Part shown: piece after piece, positions 14,601-21,840 of the stretch | Numbering within the stretch: the first letter of the stretch is position 1 | Layout: every line of letters starts with the position of its first letter | Source: Paragorgia papillata | Lineage: Eukaryota; Cnidaria; Anthozoa; Scleralcyonacea; Coralliidae | DNA: 64,000 bases | NCBI GenBank assembly: GCA_035771165.1 | Contig: JAWNZC010000345.1 | Location: 1,097,501-1,161,500 of the forward strand | Direction of reading: 5' to 3' | Translations under genes and position numbers: made by a program | The notes under the pieces: generated by a model | Database searches by the model: none | What the model was told of the DNA's origin: nothing | Seen by the model: only the letters and a program-made list of their open reading frames with translations

Positions 14601-17600
14601 TCGGCGTCGTGGCAGCTATCATCATTTCATGTAATTCCGTGAAACGAAAATCAAGGAACCAGGTCCGAAAAGCATCCTTCAACGGAGCATACCTGCCAGA
14701 ACATGATACAGGGTTGTGGTATACTGGTACACCTAGGAGAGATATGTCAAGAGCATCTCAAACGAGTCTTCAACAAGCGAGAAACCCGCGAATGAGTTCG
14801 GCTAGTCTAGGCGGTCATGACGTACAACGAACAGTGAGTATATATTATTACATCATCACACCACTACTGTCAAAATGTTAAGCCCCGCACAGACGACCAA
14901 GTTTTTCTTGACAAGTTCCTTGGTAGCTTTCCTTGTTCGTGTGTACGATGAACACGTTTTTTTCCAACAATTTTCCTTGACAAGTTATAATTGCTCGTGT
15001 GTACGGTTGGACAAGTTTTCCTTGACTGCAATGATCGCGTAATAAGCTTAGGAGATGATCTTGTCAAGTTTTCCTTGATGACTATACACACGAACAAATT
15101 TCCCTGTTCAAAAGCTGGCATGACCAGCTTTTGAACAAGGCTCCTTGTCAAGGAAAAACTTGTCAATTTGTATCGTGCACACGAAAAAAAAACCGTCTGT
15201 GCGGGGCTTTAGTCTCTTCGGCAAGACCAACAATCTTTCTTAAGATTACACCAATCTGGTTGAACAACTTTCACAAACCTGTGCTGATATTCTTAAGCTC
15301 CAATTATTTCTTCCGTAATGTCAGTCCCTATACATTACATGCAATAACCTGTTTATACCTTCAAACAATTTAATAGTCTTTCTCAACTTTGACAAACATC
15401 TACTAATACCCATAGGTCAAAACCATTTACTTTACAAATCCAACACCTATTCCAAACCCTGGTCCTTATTCAGCAGAAATGCTCTAATGCAGCTGCTATA
15501 GAGATGCTTCAACCATTACACCAATATAATCTTTTTATTTCTAGGAAAGCACCCCAGGTTTTTCAACCTTCCGTGCGGTCGCACCAAACTCTAGGCCAGC
15601 ATCTGACGCCGGATCAAGGTACGCTTCAAGACCTCCAACCGCGTCTCATGCCAGTCGTCCGTCGTCGCATTCTGGATCTCGGCCATCGTCTGCTGTTTCA
15701 AGAGAGTTTATCTATAACCCAATGCCAACGTCAATAGTATCAGACGTGCCTTCAACCCATATTGGCAATGGTAGTGAACCATCAGAATCAGGTTACGAAA
15801 GGCCACGTTCTGCCGTTAGAACATCCTCCAAAGTTAACCCAGTATTTGACCAATCACTGGCAACTGCAGCGGCTGGTTTTGTGGACGAGTACAGAGGTAA
15901 ATATCTTAGTTTAAACTGCGTTTACACACTGCAAATAATCGGCCGGGCCGATTTCTGGTTCCAAACAGCGTAGAAGAGTGAGAACAATTAGCTCATTCAA
16001 TTTAACATTCACCTAAATCAGAGGGACCAGAAAACAGGAAAACACAGAGAAAGACCTTTAAAGCACAGAAGCAACAATTCTATAGTGACATGCACTAGTC
16101 TCAAATTTGGTTCACAACAAACTTTTCGGTGTTTGGATATCCTGATAAAACACTCCTCCTCGTATACGATACATTACAAAAAGTTATAGTTTAGATTGAA
16201 CGAAATAAAGTATACATGCAGTCCCGCTTTGAATGTTGGTGACAAAAAATCATCAATTGTTTCTACAGACTTCAGACCTTTTCGTAATAAAACTATTAAA
16301 TAACTAAAAACTTTATTTAGCTTTAAAAATCTTTATCACATGCATGGTAGATGTAAGTGGATTCTAGGATTTGAATTGCAATATTCGGATGAAATTCTAA
16401 ATCTAACTGTTTCCAGACCCTGTTTTGTAAAACGTTATACTACAGCTAGATTATTTTACACTTTCGTCCATAAATCAACACCATAGTTTCGCCCAGTTAA
16501 TTCAACTAGTTCTATCAAGGGACGAGTGCCATTCGCAGAGTTGGAAAAAAGCTGCGGGTATGCGGGTACCACCCGGAGGAAGGTTTACTTTAGTGAGGAA
16601 GGTTTAAAGTGAAAACACGTGAAACAACACATTCGGTAATCTGAGAAAGTTACAATTGATCAAGCAAGGTGTCGAGAAGAAATGCGATTTGCAGCGGCAA
16701 AACATTGGCTAACCAACAATTATGCAGCACTGGCAGTGGCAGCAGTTACATGTGTGAGATATGTACGCTGATGTCTGCTGTGATGTCTGTATCTTCGCAG
16801 CAGTCGAGGGTAGTTAGTAGCTATTGTAGTATGCCAAAGCTTACTTAGGAAAACCTAGAAAACCAAGGTACTGTAAAAGTCACGCAGTATTTATGAACGT
16901 TGCAAAACACAAAATTCTCGCTATATATTTTGAGGAAGGTTATCTAAACTTAAAAACCCATCCGGAGGAATTCGAAGGTTGAATACGTTTTCCAACTCTG
17001 GCCATTCGGTCATCAGTGTCTAAATACTGTCATTTATTTTTTTATCAATCGTGAGCGGGCGGAATCCTAGGTAATGCTGTAATTTGATTGGCTGCGTGAG
17101 CGGGCAGTTTTTTACGATATCTGACCACGGTCACGGAATCCTAAATTTAATTTTAAAATTCATTTAAAATTTACCGATTTTCATAACTATTTCGCTTGCC
17201 ACAGAAAAAATAAATTCAACAGAGAGCTACGGGGATGCAAATGAGTTTTATTATCCAAATGGGTTTGACAACGTCATGTGTAAACAGCGAATTTTAAAAG
17301 AAACGCTGGGAAAACTGTGACAAAGCAAAATTTACGAGTTGACATTTATTAAGAAAACAGTTTAAAACAGTAGGAAAAACATACAAAAACTTGTGAACAC
17401 AGTATTTTGAATCACTAAATGAAACTATATAGAAATATATATAAAAAATCATACCACGAGATTAAGATAGAAAAGCTCAGTGAAACCTTTTGACACTAAA
17501 CTGTCTTTCTTCTGTTATCCAACCGCTATACTCAACAAAACCCATAGAAATAATATACCTAGAATGCGTGCTCTGTCACGTGACAGGTGTCCAAATTAAA

Positions 17601-20095
17601 TTTATTTTGCCCTTATAGATCCGCCATTTTGAATTTCGCAAGGGGTGGGATATATATACAACAATGATCGCCTCTCAAAATAAAGAATTGGAGGACGTTT
17701 CAGGGATAAATTGGATACATGCATGACAACAAATCAGCCACATACACATTAGCATAAAATAAAACAATTTGCAAGACACTTGCTTTGTTAAACGTACTAA
17801 AAACTATAAGTTCAAAATTATATTTCGATCAATTCACCACAATTACATAAAGCAACAAAAAGATAGGCTCATGCTAAACTTGAAACTCAGAAATTGTCTG
17901 CATCAAATGAAGCTCGTTTAAAAGAAAAGAAAATAATCAAATACGTAATGGAAACTAGGAGAAAATCTTAAGAAAAACACGGATTTAAGATGTCAATATA
18001 AATAGATGTCGAAAAGACTGATGTATAAAAAGTATGACAGGTGCATAAACATTTTATATTTCAAAAATCACAAGCTAGAATCCCTATTAGATTGGATAAA
18101 AAAAGAACAAAACACTTACTGTCTCCTGGATTAATCCTCCACATTCAGTATAAATCACATACAGATTGGCAAGTGGGAATCATTCAAATATAATGTCAAA
18201 CAGAAAAAAACACTAAAACCATTCGACATTCGTATTAAAAGGCCGCTATCGTCGCCATTTCTACATCCAGAGTTTGATGTTCGAAATGTTTTGGCGAAGG
18301 ATATTGCACTTCACATGCCTTTATCTTTAAATTTATTAATCCAGTAAATTTCCTGGCGTAAAAACAAAGAAATTCAGTGCTGAAATACATCCATCGTCCA
18401 CTCCACACCGGTTATCAACCGCGGCCGTGTAAAAAACTGTTAAAAAGTCCTAGGGCGAGTTCCTTTTGCCCTTATAAATCCGCCATTTTGTGGCGACAAT
18501 TTTTTGACTGACAGGAGATAGGAGCCCGCATTCTAGGTATATTATTTCTATGACAAAACCGCTACAAGTCTTTTACCTTTTAGCCAAACATTTTCCACAT
18601 GCCAACCTCATCGTCTCATGTCCTTGAAACTTGAAATTACAAATGGCTTACTGACAAGCATTTTCGTCTTCAAACTCGAGGACCACACTTTCAATTTTCA
18701 TGCAGTCAGCCAAATATTGAAAGCGACTTTCCAAGCTAACAGCCAAAAACGAGCAAGCGACGAAGAAGAACGACGAAGAATCTTTATCAACTAAACTTTA
18801 AAAACACTTGGACTGCATTTTGACTTCCCTTCGTAACTAGATCTTCGAGTTTTGAATGTTTTTTTTATGACAAAAAAGGTTCCAAGCTTCCCTGTAAGAC
18901 TGCATGTCGGCAGTTGTTTACTCTCGAACGATAAACTTTGGACTTTTGAATATCACGTGAACGTCATCTCGATTACGCAACTTAATTCAATTATGTTAAT
19001 TTATCTAATTATGTAACAAAAAAATAAATAAGTTATTTACCGTTTTGGTGGGTCCGAATAGAAAAATATTTGCCCTCGGTCTCAAAAATGTCCCTCGGCC
19101 TGCGGCCTCGAGCCTTTTTTAAGACCTCGGGCAAATATTTTTCTATACGGACCTCCCAGCCGGTAAATAACATATATATCTCACCCTCAATAAATAAAGT
19201 CGCTTAACTTTTATTTTGCTTTTATCTAGGTGGTGGTTACCGTAGGATGCAAGTAAACCTAGTTCGTCCGCAGAAAGGACATTTATTCCACAAACTGGGA
19301 GAACTGGATGTCAACATGCAGTGGAACTTGAAGCAACTGCGTGAAACGCTGAGCAAACAATTCTCGAAACTGCCAGAACTAAAAAATAAGCATTACGTTT
19401 TCATCGACAGCGATTTTAACAACCTGATTCCTTGCAAGGAAGAAGAAATTATGGTGGCTAGGATCTTCAAAGCTTATGTCAAAGTGAAGATTCTTCATGG
19501 AACAGGTGAGAACGCGACATTATTTTTTCCAGTTAGAACTTACTAATACTAAAGAAATTGTTGCCCTCATACAAGCCTATGGTCTACAGCATTGCCAATC
19601 AGAACAAACGCGCTTACAAAGGCAGGTAGAATAAACAAGACGGAACGACGACGACAACAGCTACACCACCACAATACCACACCGACACCACCAACAACAG
19701 CAACAACAACAACACCAACAGCAATACCACCAACACCAACACCACCACCACCAACAACAACAACAGTAGACACGCGGTAGAGTGGCCCCAACATACAGCT
19801 TACAACAATTACTGCGGTCCCAGATTATACTCCCAAAAGTAGTAAGGGAAATGTATCTATTTGGAAATCCTTCCGGTGAATGTTTCGTCTGATTAAATGT
19901 CATTTTCATGTTCTTCTAGATGCTTGGATTCATTTTTGTCCTTGCGGTGTCATAGCTTCAACATGGTGTTCTAAATGTTCCCTTCGTGGTTACTGCTCTG
20001 CTTCGTGCATGGAGAAAGATGAAAAGGAACACAACGCTATGTGCCAGCCAAACGTTGACTTACTGCGCAGGTCCATGGCTGCAGTTCGGCGTTGA
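1..20095 (+). CDS. PKHD1L1: Gene 1: fibrocystin-L (PKHD1L1)-like receptor with cadherin repeats and C-terminal MYND finger, 3' part of gene
   Basis: Large single-pass membrane protein, C-terminal 2267 residues visible (numbered from base 2). Exons: 1-254, 440-871, 1842-2124, 3637-3791, 3989-4222, 5218-5457, 6118-6323, 7707-7995, 8123-8302, 9089-10506, 10833-11388, 11863-12831, 13329-13837, 14558-14833, 15545-15896, 19230-19505, 19920-20095. Every junction is GT-AG, phases match throughout and the total is a whole number of codons. Order: beta-helix region (about 1-320), conserved fibrocystin-L segments (320-600), domain ending in KRRRRS (602-651), four Ig-like modules (about 790-1228), five cadherin repeats (1243-1775), SEA-like domain (1787-1890), TM helix (1909-1933), basic Ser/Pro tail, possible beta-grasp domain (2126-2207), MYND-like finger (2215-2244). 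The extracellular part matches the vertebrate PKHD1L1 layout. Cadherin repeats and MYND are not part of that layout as I know it. Biochemical role unknown; a surface or adhesion receptor is inference. Confidence 0.9.
255..439 (+). repeat. Intron with TCATCATCG-type trinucleotide repeat
   Basis: The short intron is largely a degenerate (ATC)n stretch from about 270 to 405, with an AT-rich acceptor region. No coding potential. Confidence 0.7.
440..871 (+). CDS. PKHD1L1: Gene 1 exon: parallel beta-helix repeats
   Basis: Continues the beta-helix: YLTDGEPC, then NTVHGALHGVTIMYHQGLPKC and the KISGFNIWKNYDWGLFF turn, the usual fibrocystin-L order. The acceptor AG at 438-439 joins in phase with the previous exon. 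Donor at 872. Confidence 0.92.
920..1091 (+). mobile_element. 5S-rRNA-derived SINE, 5' part
   Basis: The stretch 948-1005 resembles the 3' half of 5S rRNA, with the CTTGGATGGGTGACCG string of the internal promoter region. The SINE body follows to the GAGGGTTTTTTCCC string. It stops where the foldback element at 1089 begins. Confidence 0.75.
1089..1732. mobile_element. Foldback MITE with TTAAGGTGGCTCC ends
   Basis: Near-perfect long inverted repeat. The left arm runs from AGGTGGCTCCATACAG inward and the right arm returns as CTGTATGGAGCCACCTTAA. The right flank is TTAA; the left flank is TTCA, probably a decayed TTAA. Same family as 21010-21683 and related to 6464-7459. No transposase, so non-autonomous. 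Confidence 0.85.
1842..2124 (+). CDS. PKHD1L1: Gene 1 exon: end of beta-helix region
   Basis: Encodes GGNVGMMMTGF to FYIKPDLR, corresponding to the fibrocystin-L segment just before the conserved NPSDCVDM motif. Acceptor TCTTTCTCAAG, donor at 2125, ends in phase 2. Confidence 0.9.
2494..2571. repeat. (ATTGT)n pentanucleotide microsatellite
   Basis: About 15 perfect units in the intron. Open frames on both strands are products of the repeat only. Confidence 0.97.
2581..2695. repeat. Foldback hairpin
   Basis: The arms beginning ATTACACGGT and ending ACCGTGTAAT pair across most of about 55 bp each, around a centre at about 2640. It abuts the (ATTGT)n array. Probable small palindromic MITE. Confidence 0.7.
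3045..3112. repeat. (ATTGT)n microsatellite, second array
   Basis: Imperfect pentanucleotide array of the same unit as at 2494, about 470 bp downstream. Confidence 0.95.
3246..3510. repeat. Degenerate G/A-rich pentanucleotide array
   Basis: Runs of GAGGT, AAGGT, GAGGC and GAGAT units. The antisense frames rich in Leu, Ser and Pro are artefacts of it. Confidence 0.9.
3637..3791 (+). CDS. PKHD1L1: Gene 1 exon: NPSDCVDMDCD motif segment
   Basis: Contains WVNPSDCVDMDCDGRRQ and ITDLDGSFSG, both highly conserved in fibrocystin-L proteins. Joins in phase after AG at 3635-3636; donor GTATGT at 3792. Confidence 0.95.
3989..4222 (+). CDS. PKHD1L1: Gene 1 exon: fibrocystin-L conserved segment
   Basis: Encodes NYRIPK to SPVAIFG, including HHMVIIESLDADTETRRLSP, a hallmark stretch of the family. 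Donor GTAAGT at 4223. Confidence 0.95.
4278..4626. mobile_element. hAT-like non-autonomous element with CAGGGTTCGTAC ends
   Basis: Terminal inverted repeat CAGGGTTCGTAC against GTACGAACCCTG. The interior repeats CCAGGACTTTTCC-type strings, seen in a widespread animal hAT family. TGTAAA sits on both sides, shorter than the expected 8-bp duplication. Confidence 0.75.
4960..5190 (+). repeat. tRNA-derived SINE relic with 89-bp tandem duplication
   Basis: The stretch 4970-5020 has a tRNA-like B box (GGTTCGAATCC). The tail unit starting CCGCTTGGGAACTC at 5011 is repeated almost exactly from 5100 to 5187. The cloverleaf does not close, so it is not a tRNA gene. Confidence 0.7.
5218..5457 (+). CDS. 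PKHD1L1: Gene 1 exon: DHGWCLGYTCQ segment
   Basis: Encodes GYVNLLNGPMDHGWCLGYTC and YFSSTNPQKMRLHLL, then QRLDVYRK. All are recognisable fibrocystin-L landmarks in the right order. Donor at 5458, phase 1. Confidence 0.95.
5515..6110. repeat. Microsatellite-rich intron
   Basis: Holds (ATTC)n at about 5517-5555, (TTTA)n at 5661-5691, (TA)n at about 5837-5858, more TTTA from 5978 and (ATCC)n near 6045-6064. The region 5745-5830 carries the ATCGACGACGTTTCGACG and CATTATCAAGTC strings also found in the palindrome at 30588. Confidence 0.85.
6118..6323 (+). CDS. PKHD1L1: Gene 1 exon: fibrocystin-L conserved segment
   Basis: Encodes GLYINPTNA to TTPVIQ, including NYWDRDTNLLYVIVRGSEAIDIRT, which matches the family before its protease-site domain. 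Ends in phase 0 at donor 6324. Confidence 0.93.
6464..7459. mobile_element. TTAA-flanked foldback element split by a SINE
   Basis: TTAA at 6464-6467 and 7456-7459 bracket an inverted repeat (left AAGGTGGATCCCTACTG, right AGGGAGCCACCTT). The right arm is interrupted by a reverse-strand 5S SINE at 7075-7368. Arms diverge more than in the copy at 1089, so it is probably older. Confidence 0.8.
7075..7368 (-). mobile_element. 5S-rRNA-derived SINE, nested insertion
   Basis: Reverse-complement copy. The strings CGGTCACCCATCCAAGTACT and CGGGCTTAACTAGTGGTGAG are the 5S-like head, and CAATGTGGCCGTGTCGAGGC marks the tail. It is nested in the right arm of the foldback element 6464-7459. Confidence 0.85.
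7495..7580 (+). repeat. tRNA-derived SINE relic
   Basis: AGAGCTCAATGGTTAGAGCATC resembles a tRNA A-box region; the B box is degraded (GCTTCGATTTC). Not a functional tRNA. Confidence 0.5.
7707..7995 (+). CDS. PKHD1L1: Gene 1 exon: domain with KRRRRS cleavage-like site
   Basis: The stretch from VDEFFEENLVQNLAAVLGI through IRVMNVISADGAKRRRRS to VEFEIGDPP matches the fibrocystin-L segment that carries a basic proprotein-convertase-like site (residues 646-650) in vertebrates. Cleavage here is inferred. Phase 0 in, phase 1 out. Confidence 0.93.
8123..8302 (+). CDS. PKHD1L1: Gene 1 exon: linker before Ig-like modules
   Basis: Encodes TANSTSFDELENLASALVDQV to RATNETG. It corresponds to the post-cleavage helix and linker of the family; several N-glycosylation sequons. 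Acceptor TTCCTTTTCAG, donor GTGAGT at 8303. Confidence 0.9.
8340..8910. repeat. Minisatellite based on TCCATTATTATCCATCATGA
   Basis: The intron is filled by about 30-bp units such as AATCCAGCTTTATCCATTA, alternating with variants (GGATACTGATTTATCCATTA), some arranged as longer higher-order blocks. Confidence 0.92.
9089..10506 (+). CDS. PKHD1L1: Gene 1 exon: four Ig-like modules
   Basis: A 1418-bp exon with four repeats of about 105-115 residues (near 791, 907, 1021 and 1138). Each has a QPS or QPG start, a PQQP or IQPK proline motif, an EVRD or WMRD strand, and a ...FTDL..x.G.GY end. Vertebrate fibrocystin-L has fewer such modules before its TM, so this looks like an expansion. Rich in N-glycosylation sequons. 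Phase 0 at donor 10507. Confidence 0.92.
10507..10832. repeat. Intron with (CAA)n-rich stretch
   Basis: 10525-10655 is a degenerate CAA/ACA trinucleotide run; the rest is unique AT-rich intron. No gene seen. Confidence 0.8.
10833..11388 (+). CDS. PKHD1L1: Gene 1 exon: cadherin repeats 1 and 2 (part)
   Basis: Cadherin calcium-binding motifs are clear: ATDQDPG, LDRET, VTVLDVNDNTP, then IPENL and VFDPDEA of the second repeat. It joins the Ig-like exon in phase 0 with no start codon or promoter signal between, so the cadherin block belongs to the same reading frame. Confidence 0.92.
11389..11862. other. Intron, nothing recognised
   Basis: Unique-looking AT-rich intron between two cadherin exons. 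I see no repeat structure or coding signal in it. Confidence 0.6.
11863..12831 (+). CDS. PKHD1L1: Gene 1 exon: cadherin repeats 2 to 5
   Basis: Contains ATDNGNPPL, VRENVAV, ASDKDYGTDGDIQYSI, LDRET, ITDFNDNSPVF, VSEQAG, ATDADQG, DQGTPSL, VTDVNEFSP and ASDQDHGDNG: three and a half typical extracellular cadherin repeats with most Ca-binding residues kept. Donor at 12832. Confidence 0.95.
12832..13328. repeat. Intron with (TG)n run and dispersed short repeat
   Basis: 12855-12906 resembles the dispersed CCCTTTCCCGTCG...GCCAGAGTAAAA unit seen at 14331 and elsewhere. 12990-13055 is a TG/GTGT-rich microsatellite. Otherwise nothing recognised. Confidence 0.65.
13329..13837 (+). CDS. PKHD1L1: Gene 1 exon: end of cadherin 5 and SEA-like domain
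   Basis: IKSLDYKTTKEYSLTIKIEDNAP finishes a cadherin repeat. NTIDPEIKREIELTFPDIDYD to KIKVDSKNYE (about 1787-1890) has the alternating strand-helix look of a SEA-type membrane-proximal domain; that assignment is tentative. An acidic stretch (KENDEDS) precedes the TM. Confidence 0.9.
13838..14557. other. Intron with one dispersed repeat unit
   Basis: 14331-14462 carries the dispersed short unit (TTAACCCTTTCCCGTTGGTG, AAATCGTC, GCGTTAGCCAGAGTAAAT). The rest shows nothing recognisable. Confidence 0.6.
14558..14833 (+). CDS. PKHD1L1: Gene 1 exon: transmembrane helix and start of cytoplasmic tail
   Basis: Begins with IPVIIGTVVGALFIVGVVAA, a single hydrophobic helix followed by SCNSVKRKSRNQVRK, a basic stop-transfer segment. 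This fixes the topology: all domains upstream outside, tail inside. The tail is Ser/Arg-rich. Donor GTGAGT at 14834, phase 0. Confidence 0.95.
14879..15211. mobile_element. PIF/Harbinger-like MITE with AGCCCCGCACAGACG ends
   Basis: Inverted termini AGCCCCGCACAGACG and CGTCTGTGCGGGGCT are flanked by TTA on both sides. The interior holds many AACTTGTCAAGG-like inverted strings. Non-autonomous. Confidence 0.8.
15545..15896 (+). CDS. PKHD1L1: Gene 1 exon: Ser/Pro/Arg-rich cytoplasmic tail
   Basis: Low-complexity cytosolic segment with many RPxS and SxxSRPSS motifs, ending QSLATAAAGFVDEYR. Probably disordered. Phase 0 in, phase 1 out; the following intron is 3.3 kb. Confidence 0.9.
16536..17000. 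mobile_element. hAT-like MITE with CAGAGTTGGAAAAA ends, copy 1
   Basis: Ends CAGAGTTGGAAAAA and TTTTCCAACTCTG with perfect 8-bp duplication GCCATTCG at 16528-16535 and 17001-17008. Inverted relative to the copies at 27587 and 37869. About 465 bp, non-autonomous. Confidence 0.95.
17543..18552. mobile_element. P-element-like non-autonomous transposon
   Basis: 31-bp terminal inverted repeats (17543-17573 and 18522-18552, one mismatch) starting CATAGAAATAATATACCTAG, flanked by perfect 8-bp duplication ACAAAACC at 17535-17542 and 18553-18560. Length 1010 bp with no transposase frame. Two subterminal direct copies of TTGCCCTTATARATCCGCCA lie near 17610 and 18467. TIR length, CAT start and 8-bp duplication fit the P superfamily; hAT is the alternative. 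Confidence 0.9.
19030..19175. repeat. Foldback palindrome rich in CTCGG
   Basis: TTATTTACCG...GTCCGAATAGAAAAATATTT pairs with AAATATTTTTCTATACGGAC...CCGGTAAATAA around a CTCGGCCTGCGGCCTCGAG centre. Small palindromic element. Confidence 0.8.
19230..19505 (+). CDS. PKHD1L1: Gene 1 exon: possible beta-grasp cytoplasmic domain
   Basis: About 85 residues from MQVNLVRPQKGHLFHKLGEL to RIFKAYVKVKILHGTG. The pattern of strand, helix (MQWNLKQLRETLSKQF), strand (HYVFIDSD), then a hydrophobic end suggests a ubiquitin-like, PB1 or RA-type fold. I cannot decide which. Acceptor AG at 19228-19229; phase 1 in and out. Confidence 0.88.
19620..19765. repeat. (ACC/AAC)n trinucleotide array in intron
   Basis: CACCAACAACAACAACACC-type run. 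Frames through it (Thr/Pro on the plus strand, Val/Gly or Trp/Cys antisense) are artefacts. Confidence 0.85.
19920..20095 (+). CDS. PKHD1L1: Gene 1 last exon: MYND-like zinc finger and stop
   Basis: CPCGVIASTWCSKCSLRGYC then SASCMEKDEKEHNAMC reads C-x1-C-x7-C-x2-C-x4-YC-x3-C-x8-H-x3-C, a MYND finger except that the first cysteine pair is one residue apart instead of two. Stop TGA at 20093-20095. MYND fingers usually bind proline-rich partner peptides; the partner here is unknown. Confidence 0.9.
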
Positions 20096-20235
20096 ACACA
20101 CGACAGAAAACCAACCACAAAAGAGTTAGACACCACAGTTGGCGGGCCAATGGACATAACTTGCACTATATCTATCAAAGATTCTTCGCTCTCTGACTCT
20201 GTTAAATGCAATTTTAAATAGACATTTCAAGTCGT

Positions 20236-20241
20236 ATTAAA
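20236..20241 (+). terminator. Possible poly(A) signal ATTAAA for gene 1
   Basis: Variant hexamer 141 bases past the stop. Canonical AATAAA occurs only at 20840 and 20860. Either may be used. Confidence 0.35.
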
Positions 20242-20520
20242 TCACTACAATGTGAAGATAAATCTCAATTGAAGCCAAGTCACTACTTTTTGGAAACGTT
20301 ATCCGGCTTTTCTAACAGGGAATCGAGGTTAATGTTTCTGCCTTAACGTTACCAGCACTATGACTACTGAACTATCGACTGGCCAAGTCAGGACAGTCTG
20401 AACTCTGAAATATCTACATATAAAATTTAGCACACAATATCGTACATCGAGGTACATATATAATCCACAAAAAACCGTTACTTTTAAAATCCGACAGATT
20501 ACTGTGACGTCTCCACTTGA

Positions 20521-20577
20521 CAAGTAAAATCGTCTGGCGTTGCCAAATGGCAACACTAGCCAGTAAAGGGTTTAACC
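20521..20577. repeat. Dispersed short unit (AAATCGTCTGGCGTT)
   Basis: Copy of the dispersed unit, with GACAAGTAAAATCGTCTGGC and TAGCCAGTAAAGGGTTTAA. Confidence 0.6.
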
Positions 20578-21009
20578 ACAGCATCCTCGTTCTCAGGCCC
20601 TCCTGAATGTCAACCAAATTCACCAAAGAGATTCTGAGAACAAAGATGACGTCACCACCAATATATTGCATAATCCACGAGCAAATAATTATTTACTTAA
20701 GCATTCACTGAAAAACAAATATTTCAACTTATAATCATGTATACTTGCATAAAAATGCTTTGTGAAAAATAGAAAAAATAACAAATATATACCACACCAA
20801 TTATCGTTTTCTTTTTTATCATAGATATGATAATTATTAAATAAACATACATAATTATTAATAAATAATTATAAAATGGGTTGGGTCTTACGCATGCTGT
20901 GATTGGTTATATGTAAACACGTCAACTGTGAAGTCGCGGCATAATTGTTATCCTTATTTCATAAAACGATAGAAAATGTATTTAGGTTCTTAAATAGGTT
21001 CATATTCCT

Positions 21010-21683
21010 TTAAGGTGGCTCCATACAGTTTCTTGAAAAATGGAAAATGCAAGTTTGAGAGTTCAAAACACGTGTATGAATAATTCGGAAAAAGAATAAA
21101 ACTAAATGTTATGCATAGTTAAACATTCTGACAATAAAAAACTGTTACCAAATAAATAGCAACAGTTGTTGCTATGGCGATAGTGACGTTTCAAAATGGC
21201 TGCCAGTTACCCTTCAAACTAATTTAATTCGAAAAAAAGTTTGGTGACCCCATTTTTTTTCATTAAAACGTTTCTTGAAGTATGAGTAATCAATAGGCCG
21301 ATTTAAAAAAAATTCTGTAGAACGAATAATTTTTTTCTCGGAAAAGTCATGTTTGTTAATTTTTAAAAAATTTGGTTCCACAGAATTTTTTTTAAATCGG
21401 CCTATTGATTACTCATACTTCAAGGAAAGTTTAATGAAAAAAAAATGGGGGGTCACCAAAGTTTGTTTCGAATTAAATTAGTTTGAAGGGTAATTGGCAG
21501 CCATTTTGAAACGCCATTGTTGCCATAGCAACAACTGTTGCTATTTATTTGTTCACAGTTTTTGATTGTCAGACTGTTTAGCTATGCATAACATTTAGTT
21601 TTATTCCTTTTCCGAATTGTTCATGCACGTGTTTTGGACTCTCAGACTTGTATTTTTCAAGAAACTGTATGGAGCCACGTTAA
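21010..21683. mobile_element. TTAA-flanked foldback MITE, intact copy
   Basis: TTAA at 21010-21013 and 21680-21683. Inverted arms from AAGGTGGCTCCATACAGTTT inward to about 21345, closely similar to the copy at 1089-1732. Confidence 0.92.
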
Positions 21684-21779
21684 GAGGAAAACACTTGTCA
21701 GTCAACACTGGAACTACAGTACCTGTACTCTACACTGGTTAATAACTGTTACTTAAAGGGAGTCTACTGTACTCACAGA

Positions 21780-21783
<4 letters not shown>

Positions 21784-21833
<50 letters not shown>
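21784..21833. repeat. (TA)n dinucleotide microsatellite
   Basis: About 24 perfect TA units in intergenic DNA. Confidence 0.97.
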
Positions 21834-21840
<7 letters not shown>

